Source: Macrocystis pyrifera | Taxonomy: Eukaryota > Sar > Phaeophyceae > Laminariales > Laminariaceae | Direction: 5' to 3' | Length of the DNA stretch: 64,000 bases | NCBI GenBank assembly: GCA_031763025.1 | Contig: JASSKH010000007.1 | Location: forward strand, 6,525,930 to 6,589,929 | Part shown: positions 47,095 through 59,000 of the stretch, one piece after another | Layout of the letters: each line of letters begins with the position of its first letter | Position numbering within the stretch: position 1 is the first letter of the stretch | Program-made: the position numbers and the translations under genes | The notes under the pieces: generated by a model | Databases searched by the model: none | What the model was told of the DNA's origin: nothing | What the model saw: only the letters and a program-made list of their open reading frames with translations

Positions 47095-50000
47095 TCAAGC
47101 GCCCATCTTCTGCGCGTCGTGGTCCATACGCGCGTAACCCCCGAGCTCCATGGTGAAGCTCGCCTCGCCGGCCGACAGCGATCGGAGCGTAGTTGCGTAT
47201 CCCAGCAGCTCTCGCAGAGGCACCCTCACCCGCAACTCGTGCCGCACGGCGACCCCGAGCGCCCCCCCCCACCCCGCCACTGCCGCCTGCCCCTTCCGAT
47301 CTGCCCCAGACAATGACGGCCCGTCTACCGACCGCACCTCCGCCCGTCGATTCGCCGTTAAGTCTTGCAGCACAGCGCCCACATACGCCTCCGGCACCGA
47401 AACCTCAGCTTCCATCATCGGCTCTAGAAGCCCGCCGCCGGCTTCGCGCGCTGCGCGGGCGACGGCGGAGGCGGCCGCGAAGCGTACGGCGCCTGGGGTG
47501 GTGCGGTCACCGAAAAGTCTCACCGAGGTCACGCTGAGCGTTAGGCCGGCCATCGGGTAGCCACCAGCCGGCCCGCGACAGAGGGCGTCGTGCAGGCCGC
47601 CTAGCAGCGCATCCATCTGAAAAAGGGCGCGCGCGCGGGGGGGGGGGGGGGTGTGTTCAGCGTTGTATGTTGTTTTAGCTCTGGGAGACAAAACAAAACG
47701 TTTCGCGCGCGGTACCGAACGTGTGTCGTCCGCTCGCGGGTCCCAGCGTGAGCCACATCAGTTGGTGCTTGCAGGCGGAGTGAAACGGTTCACACGCCGC
47801 ATCAACAAGCTTTGAAATACTGCAAAAATGGCCTAACTCTACTTCACGCAGTTTGTCCTCAGGCACAGGTGCGTGCTGTTGCTAAGGGGCTCAAGCCTAC
47901 CTCGTCCTTCACCAGCTCCGCTTCCACCTCTTCTGCCACGTCCACCTCTGGTGGAGCCGCCAAGTCGTCCGTTGGTTTGACCCTGATCGTCAACCCAGCT
48001 GCGATGGTCTTCTCACCTATCGAGCGCTCGTAATCTCCCCCTCTGCGAACGAAAACCCCCGCGATATCCAAGAGAACGGCGGCGGTGGGCTTTTAGCACA
48101 TGTCCGTCGGCTAATAAATCGAAATGGGCGATGGGCAGGCGTGGGTGCGCTGGCTGTTCGAACAAAATGCGGTTTCTAGCTTCGCTTGCACGACATACGC
48201 TCGAAACATTTTCACGCCATTTCTGTGGAGTCGATGAGGGGTCACGGAAGAATTTGGAAATGGTGGCGGTGCCCAAGGTTCGAGGCCGGTCCGCCCTACT
48301 CTGTGCGATCGATCCCTCCAAGAAGCGGGAGAGGGTGCCATCCCAGGGAGCGACGGGAACTAGAGGCGCTACAAAAAGTTGTTAGCGAAGGGTTCGGTGT
48401 GGTTTGCGCCGCAACATTCTCTCGGCGGAGGGAGAGGTCGCCGTCGAGAGCCCCGCTGCCATTCAAAATATCACTGAAAATTACCCTCAAACCACAGACG
48501 GGCCGATATGCGAAACACACTTCACAGCGCTAACAAATAGCGCACGATTGTGCCATTATGATATCGTGCGTGCGCAGATCTCCAAGCTTTGCGCCCGCCG
48601 CCTCTCTACGTGGACTGGGCGTCTGGTGGAGTAACGACTACGCACGGTTGTAGTTGAGTTTGTCTGCGAAACAATCGAGAAACGACAAGAGAAAGGCATT
48701 GGGACCCAAGTAGCCGGGCCCGGGCTCTACTTCACTCTATCTTTCGCCGACCGTTGCAGGACAACGTAAAACGTGTCGGCGACCCCGCCAACAACCATCG
48801 TGTGCGCAGCGGCATGGGGGGGGGGGGGGGGGGGGGGACGGAGGAGACCCTCACATTTCGGTGTCCTCGGAGATGCCTTCCCGATACGCCACGTACGCCC
48901 GCCCCGTCTGGACATTAACACCAAACTCTCTTCGCAATCGGTCGCACGCCACCTGGTTAAAAGTTTTTCGAGGAGGCAATCAAAGCGAGCAGCGAACGGG
49001 GGCGGGGGATACTCATGCATGGCCGTACTCGTACATATAAGGGGTGACAAGGGCAAATTTGGGTAGAGAGTAATTTACGTTGAAAGCAAACTGTATAGGC
49101 CAGGCAAGCTTCGCCGAGCGGGGACAGGGTGCTGCATCATGATCACCCCTTGCACACCACTTTGAAGAGATAGACGGCGGATCACAGGCCAATCGAAGCT
49201 CGAGGGGGCGCGCAGCGATTGTTCTCACCTAAGCTTTCGCCGGACTTAGCGTAAAGGCGGGGGAGATGTAGACACACACTTTTGGAAGGCCGCGGCCATC
49301 GCCGATCTACCTAAACAGATGTTGGCCAAGTTGCAGGAGGGCCGCCTACAATCTACCGACCACTTCCGCCACCGACTACTCCCGCTCTCTCTTCGACTTC
49401 GTCGACACCTTCGGGCGGATACGTCGGCCTTGCAGCCTTCTTCTCTTCGACGAGAAAGGCGATATCCCCACGCACAGGCCTAGACGGCAGTGGAAACCTG
49501 TTTAAGTGACCCCACCCCCTCCCTCCGTCCTTCCCCCCTCCCTCCTTCTCTCGCTTCCTCCTCTCCTCTTCCCCAGAGCCGACAAAAAAAGGGTAATGCT
49601 ATTTACGACACCGGTGTCGTAATTTCTTTTTTGCGCCACGGTGTCGCAAATAAGCCGCTTATTTGCGACACCGCGTCACGTTTGCGCCACATACCTCAGA
49701 TTGGCTCCGCACCGCCAGAGAAGTGTTGGCATGGTGCAGGGCATCATTGAAGCTATCGCTTGGCCGAAACGGGCCAAGACTCGAGGAGACATATGGCATC
49801 CTGATGCACCCGCAAAACGTTCGGATCGGTGTCGCAAATAAGCCTAATTTGCGACACGCGTGTCGCAAATACCGTATTTGCAACACCGCGTCGTGGTTGC
49901 TGCACACGCTCTGGATCGGCAAAGCGCTACCAGTAGAGCATGGTGTAGGACTACCATTGAAACCATCGTGTAGCCAAAGCAGGCCAGTACTCGAGGAGAT

Positions 50001-53000
50001 ATGGGGTATCCAGGTACAACCCGCAGAATCTTCTGGATGGTGTCGCAAATAAGGCATATTTGCAAGGCTTATTTGCGACACCGCGCCGTAGTTGCCGCAC
50101 ACGCTCCGGGTCGGCAACGAACTACCATTAGAGTCTCTGCATGGTGTCGGGCTACCATTGAAGCTATCGTGTAGCCAAAACGGGCCATCGAGGAGATATG
50201 GGGTATCCTAGTGCACGGTCAGAATATTCAACGTGGCTCTTCTACTACTGCTGCTGTGCTACATACAACAGAGTAAACACACAAACACGATAGGCTAGGA
50301 GTGCGAAAACTATACATAAGCCATCAGACTGCCTCCCCGACCAGGGCATCCAAAATAATCGGGCATTGATTGCGTAGCTGGACGAGGAGACTACGCATGA
50401 TTTGAGTGGGGCAGGTCAGTGCGCACAATCTGCTGGAGCTGCGGGATGTTGGTGAGTCTTCCATGATGGTTGGGGTTCTCTCCGCAAACATTCTGCCTAA
50501 ACTTATGGCAAAACCTCCAACCCCCGCACCAGTGTGTACAGCATACAACAGCACGGTGGGAACTCTACACAATACTGCAGGGCATCGAAGGACACCTTCC
50601 AAGCAGCCTACGAACTCCACGATCTTCTACACGCGTTACACATACCGATTTCTTCGTCACCATGAACAAGGCGGCTAACCCCTCTGCCGCTTACATTGAA
50701 CTCATGCAGTCCGCAGTGGGTTTTTATTGTATGTTTCACAACCGTTACATATAAACATCGGGAATCCGTTTACAAACTACGTGCTACACATGTGCCCTAA
50801 GTTAGAATATTAATATTAATAGTATATGTCAATACTACAGCAGTGCGGATGCTGTGGACTGCTGTTTGTGCAACAAGCAGGATAATATGTGTCGGAAAGA
50901 ACACGTACAACGAACATGACGCATAGCTAGGCAAGCTCCAGCATGGCCGCCCCCTCTGTGCATCGATGGGGTGTGCTCGTTGCCCCGACAAAAACTGTGC
51001 ACAGCGTTTCAAAAGTTTGTTCAGTCCTGTGCGGCGGAACGATAAGCGTTGGTAAACGCCTGAGGGATAGGCGCTTTTACAGGGCTGTTCAATGGCAATT
51101 AAACAACCACATTGGTGGGTGATGATGGTTGCACGGAACGAACGCCGATTTTACTGCGGCACTATGATACTGCTGTAGATGACATACACCCACCTATTTC
51201 GATAGCATCCACAGACAAGTACAAAAACCATATACAGAGCGCAGCGTGCGAAAACTGCTGTGCCCTTCATTTGTGCCCATGTTAATAGACGCGGAAACAG
51301 AGCACCCGGCGCTTTGAACGATACCAGCGCTCTCAATTATAGTACGTACAACTTATTGGAACACGGCGCGGCGATATAACCAAGTCAATTTCAAATCCAT
51401 TGATTCACGATGACGTGGCTAACGATCGACGTACTCGTGGAAACATGCTGTACAGTGGTATAGTCCGAGCTTATGCTATAAATAAGCCACTGTGGTTGTC
51501 TGGGTCTAAACGGGGCGCGCGCGACGAACGTCGTGCGATGTCGTCAAATACGGCTTTACGACACCAGTCTGACTATTCTGACAGTGCGCCAGGATGACCA
51601 GGATACCACACACAGCAGTATCTACTACTGTAATGGCCCGTTCTGGATACACGCGAAATAAGGCTTATTTGCGACATCAGCCTGGGTGTACTAGGATACC
51701 CTATATCTCCTCGAGTACTGGCCCGTTTAGGCTACACGATAGCTTCAATGGTAGCCCTACACCATGCTGAGACTCTACTGGTAGTACGTCGCTAATCCGG
51801 AGCGTGTGCGGCAACCACGTCGCGGTGTCGCAAATACCGCATTTACGACAGCCAGAAGGTTCTGCGGGTGTTGTACCAGGATACCCCATATCTCCTCGAG
51901 TACTGGCCCGTTTTGGCTACACGATGGCCTCAATGGTAGCCTATGCCAAGCTGAGACTCTACTGATATCGCTTTGCCGATCTGGAGCGTGTGCGGCAACC
52001 ACGTCGCGGTGTCGCCAATACCGTATTTGCGACACGCGTGTCGAAAATAAGGCTTATTTGCGACACCGATCTGAACGTTTTGCGGGTGCACCAAGAGGCC
52101 AGATATCTCCTCGAGTCCTGGCCCGTTTCGGCAATGCGATAGCTTCAATGATGCCCCTGCACCATGCCAACACATCCCTGGCGGTGCGGAGCCAATCTGA
52201 GGTATGTGCCGCGAACGTGACGCGGTGTCGCAAATAAGCGGCTTATTTGCGACACCGTGTCGCAAATAAGAAAGTACGACACCGGTGTCGCAAATAGCAT
52301 TACCCATAAAAAAACGTTTGAAGTGAAACGACGACAATGTTACAGTCGGTGTCCGTAGTATATGTACGCAACACACCTCGAGGTGTAGTTCCCCGATCCC
52401 CTTAAGCACGGTCTGGCCAGATTCCTCGTCCACCTCTACGACGAGCGACGGGTCCTCCCGCACCATATGCGCCAACGCAGCTTCGAACGAGGCCTGGTGC
52501 AAAATCCGAGGGGGTGACAAGACCGGAAGTCCAATACGAGGTCGACCTAATGTTAAAGTTAGGTACTTTAAGGCGTATGAGAGCCGCTCGCTAAGCCCAG
52601 CACAACAAGCGGCCGCGTAAGTTCTAAGGGCATAGCTCAGGCGCTCGCCTCCGCACGGCACGAACAGCGACCACAGGATTAAACTGGGGGCATTCCACGA
52701 CCGCAGTACGAGTAAATATGTCGAGAGACGGAAGCACGAACCTTCGACGGACGCCGGGCTAGACTCAATATGATAGCTTTAGTGTGGGAGCTCTTAAAAG
52801 TGTGACTGACGACGCCCCAAAACTGCCGACGCCTGGGCAATGTTTAGTGCGAACGAAGGACGGAAGTGGAAGCCCCAACCAACACCGAATCCGCCGCATT
52901 ATGTGCACGTATCACAGCACCCCCGTAACTCCCAAAATATACTCCTTTTTATTTCCTCGCCTGCTGGCTTGCCGATTCTGCTTCGACCGCAAGGGAAAAC

Positions 53001-56000
53001 ACGGGGGGGGGAATCGTGACCCCGTCCAACTGCAACCCGCTCGAGCTTCCGTCCATAGCGATGAGAGTGTCCCCGGTCGACGCATGCGGCATGCCCACGG
53101 CCACCGCAACGTCGCCGGACGACACGGAATCAACCATACGCAAGGCGTCCGCTTCGACGCGAAGCACCTGAGAATTGAGTCCACACACACACACGCGGCA
53201 CGGACGAGCCAGTGAAAACGATGTAAAATACCGGCGCTTCGCAAAACATTGTTAGAACTAGTATTCAGAACTGACAGGAGCTATGCGTTTCTTGCTAACA
53301 ACTCTCCAAAGTAGGAGAAAGAGATAGTTGTTTTGTGTGTTGGAAGGGTACAAGGACCGCGGACGGTGAGGGCACGATGGCGCGGCGACTGCCCTCGACG
53401 TGTTGACGGAGGGAACCGAGGGTCACGGGGGGGAGTCGAGGGCCGCGGAAGGGAACGAGCGGTCTCACGCCGCCGAGCAGGTCATTCACGAACGACAACG
53501 CAATGCAACGCAACCCGAAAAGGTGCGATGCAACGCAGAGCGAGGCGAGGCCAGTCGAGGCGAGAGCGACGACACGTACCAACGCGGGGTAACGAAGTCG
53601 TCGAAGCGCAAAGTCTAGAACAGTGTCAAGCTGTTTCATCTCCCAGCAAACAAAACGCACCTGAAGCGGCCGCTCTTGCGCCCCTCTCGTAGAGTTATAC
53701 ACAGGCACCTTTGCCTCGAGTGTGCCAGAGTATACGCGGAAGAACGACAGCAATCCCCTTTGCCTGTCATGAGTGACCTGTTCATCCCAGCCGTCGTGAA
53801 AAAAAAAAAAAAAGAAAAAAACAAAAGAGGTGTGCCGCCAACACGTGCACGAGCGGAATCCACCAGAGGCGCCGCAAGAACAGACCCATCGTCAAGGTTT
53901 TATCGTAGCGGGGGAAACATAACGAATATTTGCCGCCGTGACCCACGGCCTCCACAAAAGCCTCACTCGTAGTCAGGGAGGAGAAGGGGGGCTCAATGTT
54001 TGATTTCAAGCATCGAACTCGCACTCTCACCCGCCTTTATCTTCTCCCCCACGCAAGCACTCTCCCTCTTGAGACCTGGGTACACCCCCACAGACACTCC
54101 CCTCCGCACGGCAAAAAAAAACGGCCTACCTTGAACACGAACGCCACCAAGTCGTTCTGCAGGGGGTCAACGGCAAAAGCAGCGCCAGGCTCTCCGCCTC
54201 CCACTCCCCGCTCCGCTCCCCCTCTCGCGCCCCGAGCCCCTTCGTGGCCGCCTCCCCCAGCCCCCCCTCTGCGCTCCCTCTTCTTCCCTCCTCCCCCCCT
54301 TCCTCCACCCCCACCCCCCGCACCCTTCCCGCCACTACCCTTAAAAACCCGAACGATCCCGGTGGGTCGAGGTCGGTCTAGCGGTGACGGGAGGAAGGTC
54401 GACACGGAATCCAGCAAGGGTTCTACGCCGATGCCGCGCAGGGATGCACCGCACAGGACGGGCACGGCAGCGCGAGAGAGGCAGACGCGCCTAAGGGCCG
54501 AGAGTATCTCCGGCATGGAATATATCGCGCCGTCCGAGTCAGCCCCTTCCCCCGTGTCTCGCTCCAGCACCAGCTCTGCAAACCTCTGAAGGTTCGATTC
54601 GCGTGAAGGGCAGAATCGGCGATGGCAGTCAGCGATGGGCAGTCGGCGATGGCAGCACCGAGCGCGTTTTTCATTACATGCGCCGAAACTTCGAGGACGA
54701 CCAAGCGAAGGGAGTTCACAAATGGCACTGGAATATGCCGCGACAGATGACCGGTGAAATACACGACGAGGGCCAGCACGCTGCCCGGGTATGTGCGTCC
54801 GCCCGCCTTGCCGTCCTCACTATCGACAACATGAGTTGTGTACTGTACCTCGTCAGCATCGGCTAGTGTCCAGAGCAGCTCCTGCCTGGCTTCATTAGCC
54901 CGCTCCAGCGTACCCGGGAATATCTCGTCAGCGCGGTCAAGCGGCAGCGTCACGAACGAAACGCTGTCCCTTTTTATTCGTTGATTTCGTCGACGGGAAC
55001 GACCACACGCAACACACGTCCAAAAGAGCAAGTAGAGAACAGGGCACAATCACGCGCAAGGGAATGTCCGTGACTCAGGGGACCGGTCGCCAGCTTCGAA
55101 ACTCGAAACGTGTGTCGTGTACAGCTTACGCGTCGCGCGGCGGACAAATGTACGGTCACGGGGTGGTTCAGGAACGATTTATACAAGGCTTAACCCCGCA
55201 TGGCTCTGTCTTGCTCCGCCTTGCGCCACCTTGCTCTGCCTACCGAGACTCCGCCCTACTTGTCTATTCTACCTTATCCAGTCCTGCTGGCTTTCCCGCT
55301 TCGCCCCCTCGCCCGACCCGAAAGGCAATGTTGCAAGTCCTCCGTGCCCCCTTCTTTTCCTTCCTCTGGTCGCTGTTTCCTACCTGGAAGACGCGCGCAT
55401 TTTGCCCAAGCCGTCCTGCCCCGCCTGGTACAGCACAGCTGTCATAGTTATCAAGTCCACCATCCCAACAAACTCGCTCCCCGAGCCGACGGGCATCTGT
55501 GTGGTGAGCATGCGCCAGGGGTTGCTTGGGTTATAGATCAAGAGCTGAAGCTGTTAATCCTTTTAACACTGCCAAAACAGTCCTATTAATAATCTAATTC
55601 CAAGTTGATTGTCCCCTACAAGGGGGTGAAGCTACAAAAAGGCTCAAAAGTTGGAGGCCGACATGGGGCAGAAGCGCGGCGCAAATAACAGGGAAGGACG
55701 TACTCGAGGTTCCAGTGGGCGAACCAACGCGTGCGTCTTCAACGTTGAAGCCTAGGCAGTAAAACAGTTTTCTACGCCGGGAGTCACCCACCCAACATTT
55801 TTTATTGACCCCGCGGAGGATCAATGTTGCTATTGCTGTTGTTGTCGTTGTTCTTGTTGTTGTTGTTGTTGTTGTTGTTGTTATTTTTGCTGTTGTTTTG
55901 CGTTCTGCGATCCTTCTGACCTGCAGGGGAAGAGGAAACACCCCCAACCGGCGCTCGAGGGTGCCCACGACGTGCTTGAAATCTGCCCCTTCCCGGTCCA

Positions 56001-59000
56001 TTTTGTTTACAAACGCGATCGCTGGGATCTCGTGCTTTTGCGCCGTGCGCCACACCGTTTCTGAGGGTTGGGGAGTGGTCGGCCGGCTCAACGATCAGCT
56101 TTCGTTGTTGGCAGAGCCCAAGTCGAGAATTAGCGAGCGGAGGTGTTCATGGCGCAAATATGTAGCAGTGAGTGGAGGGAATTCAGCTTTTGTGCCTGCC
56201 GGTGTCACCGCAAGCCACGCGGGACTCGGAAAAAAAAAGGGGGAGGAGGGGTTGCCCTTCGGGTGGGAGCTGGACGAAGCATTATTGGCTCCGACGAAAA
56301 GCCTCCGCGACTGCCGCCACTTGGGAGCAGAGCCACGTTCGCCCACGTCAAGGGCGACGAGTAACACGCGATGGCACGACGTGGCAAGCAACAGCATCAA
56401 CAACACTCACACCAACGAGCACACCGATACCCACACCAACACCCACAAGCACCAACAACCACGTTGACAGCCACACCGACATTAGTTGAATATAAATATT
56501 ACCCACGAAAACCAATCGGCCGTACCCACAACAGCGACAAAAAACATCGGAAACAACCAACACCTACTATTACGGAGGACCATAGCAAATAGCACCTACG
56601 GTACACACAAAAACCCATATATTTCCCTATTTTTACGAACAATATTCGATCCCATTTACTATGGTACCCCGTAATAGTATCACACGTACACAGCGGCAGC
56701 ACTAACGGTTCGGCTTGCTCGCGAAATCGGTCGAGAGACCCTTTGCCTCCCCTCCGCGTTCGAGACAGTTTTCCAAAAAAAAACGTACTGCTGCTGTTGA
56801 GCCACCGTGTGCCAAGCGCACTCGTCCTGCTCCTCGCCAAAACAGGGTACGTACCCCGCGTACTTTTACTCTTCTACGATTAACACTGTACACATGTTCA
56901 TATTAATACTCTAATTTCGCGTAAATTGTCCCCACAAATGTGGGTGGAATTCACAAGGGGAAAACCCTTCCTCCCCTTCCTCCCCACACTCTCCATGGCA
57001 GATGATTGATTGATCAAGTGGTTGGTTGACTCTCAACAGTTGACTCGGGTGGCACAACTAGAGCAAGAACAGCAGACGCCTGCGCACGCGCGCCCTCACC
57101 TGTTTGTGCCTGAACTCCCGCGACGCCGTCGACAACAAGAACCGCCCCGTCCAGCACGCGAGCGCACCGCTCCACCTCCAGCCCGAAGTCTACGTGTCCA
57201 GGCGTGTCGATGACGTTGATCCTCCCCCCCCCCCCCACTCGACGGTCACCGCGGCGCTCTGGATTGTTATCCCTCGCTCTCGCTCCTGCGGCATGAAGTC
57301 CGTCACGGTGTCCCCCGAATCTACGGAGCCCTGGCGGCGGCGAGCGACGTGTGGTCCGAATGGAGAGAGGAAGGTCAGGAATTGTGCGCCAAGTGTACGG
57401 AAGCGGCAGCATGGGGGGGGGTGTACTCGATAATCGTATGACCATAGACCTTCGCATCCCTACAATGCCGGGACAGAGCATGTCGGGTTTTCACCGACCA
57501 GGCAGACATTGCTTGCACCAAGCGCGAAGCGCCGTGAGGTGTCCGGCGAGTCGCATGAAGGGTGGGCTTCATCCTACTACGAACCGCATGCGAAGCGGAC
57601 TTGCATATGGATGACAGCTTCAATTAGTTAATTTAATTTCCGGTGTAGCCACTTCCAGAGACAGCAATGGGAGTGCTATGTAACTACCTATTGGGTGCCC
57701 TACCACAAACACTACGTGATACGATCATTCCCACTTGTGTGGAGTAAAGGTTATTCACCTCGCACAAATGATCTATAACTCGACAACCAGCTGTGAGCGA
57801 CCGCCAAAAGAAAAAGAAAAAAAAAAAAAAGCGGTGCCCTGGTTGTCTAACTCAAGTAGTGAGCGGCATGTTTTACAGTGTCGTTGCCGACCGACGCTAA
57901 CCCAACCTATATATAATAGGGGGAGGGGGGGGGTGTACTCGATAGGAGAGACGTACTCGATCTCATGCATGGTCGTAGTCGTATGACCATAGACCCTCGC
58001 ATCCCTACAATGCCGGGACGGAGCATATCGGGCTTTCACCGACCAGGCAGACATTGTTTGCACCAAGCGCGAAGCGCCATGGGGTGTCCGGCGAGTCGCA
58101 TGAAGGGTGAGCTGCATCCTACTAAGAACCGCTTGTGAGACGGACTTGCATATGGATGACAGCTTCAATGCGTTAGTTTAATTTCCGGTGTGGCCACTTC
58201 CAGAGACAGAAATGGGAGTACTATGTAACTGCCTCTTGGGTGCCTTACCTTGAACACTACGTGATACGATCAATTCCCTTGTGCAGAGTAAAGGTTCTTT
58301 ACTTCGCACAAATGATCTAACTAGACGACCAGCTATGGGCGACCGCGAAAAAAAAAAAAAAAAAAAAAAAACGGTACCCTGGATGTCTAGCTCACGTAGT
58401 GAGCGGCATGTTTTACAGTGTCGTTGCCAACCGACGCCAACCCAACCCATATATAAGGCGGGGGGAGGGGGGGCATATGACGCGCGGCGGTATGGAGCCT
58501 ACTGCTCGCTGTTGGTGAACGGATGGTGTCTGTGCTGGACGTATTGTACCCCCGTTATGATACGTAGGGATGCCGAGGAGAAAAGTGCGTAATTGCATAC
58601 AATAGTAGTTTTGTGTATACGAGAATATTTTGTTGCAGCGGAAAAAGAGCCAAAAGCATGTGCAAATGGTATCGCTCACTTCCTCGCTGAGGATCACGAT
58701 GATACGACAGGGATATATGCTGGTATCAAGATACTGTGATGAGGCGCGCGAGCCCGAAGCGCAAGCTTTTATGTCTTGGTTTTCCGAGGAAAAAAAGGTT
58801 CTTCATATCGAGTCGTACGAAAATACGGTGCCTTGTTCTGAGTTTCTCTGTAACTGTGTGTGGGTGGGTGTCATCGTGTGTGATCAACATTTTTTTAGGC
58901 CACGTTTGTCCACCGCGCTCAACGCACACGGCACCAATGCCAGTCCCGGCGGGCTCTGTGCGCGCACACACACAAACAAAAACTTCTCGTGCTGGTGCGG

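Noticed and set aside
49591..52305. CRISPR-like array of TGTCGCAAATAAG repeats
   Set aside because: Repeats are irregularly spaced palindromes inside long inverted arms of a eukaryotic transposon, with no spacer regularity and no cas genes.
54037..54570. Gly-rich minus-strand ORF as an independent gene
   Set aside because: It is GFM2 exon 6, joined in phase to exons 5 and 7.
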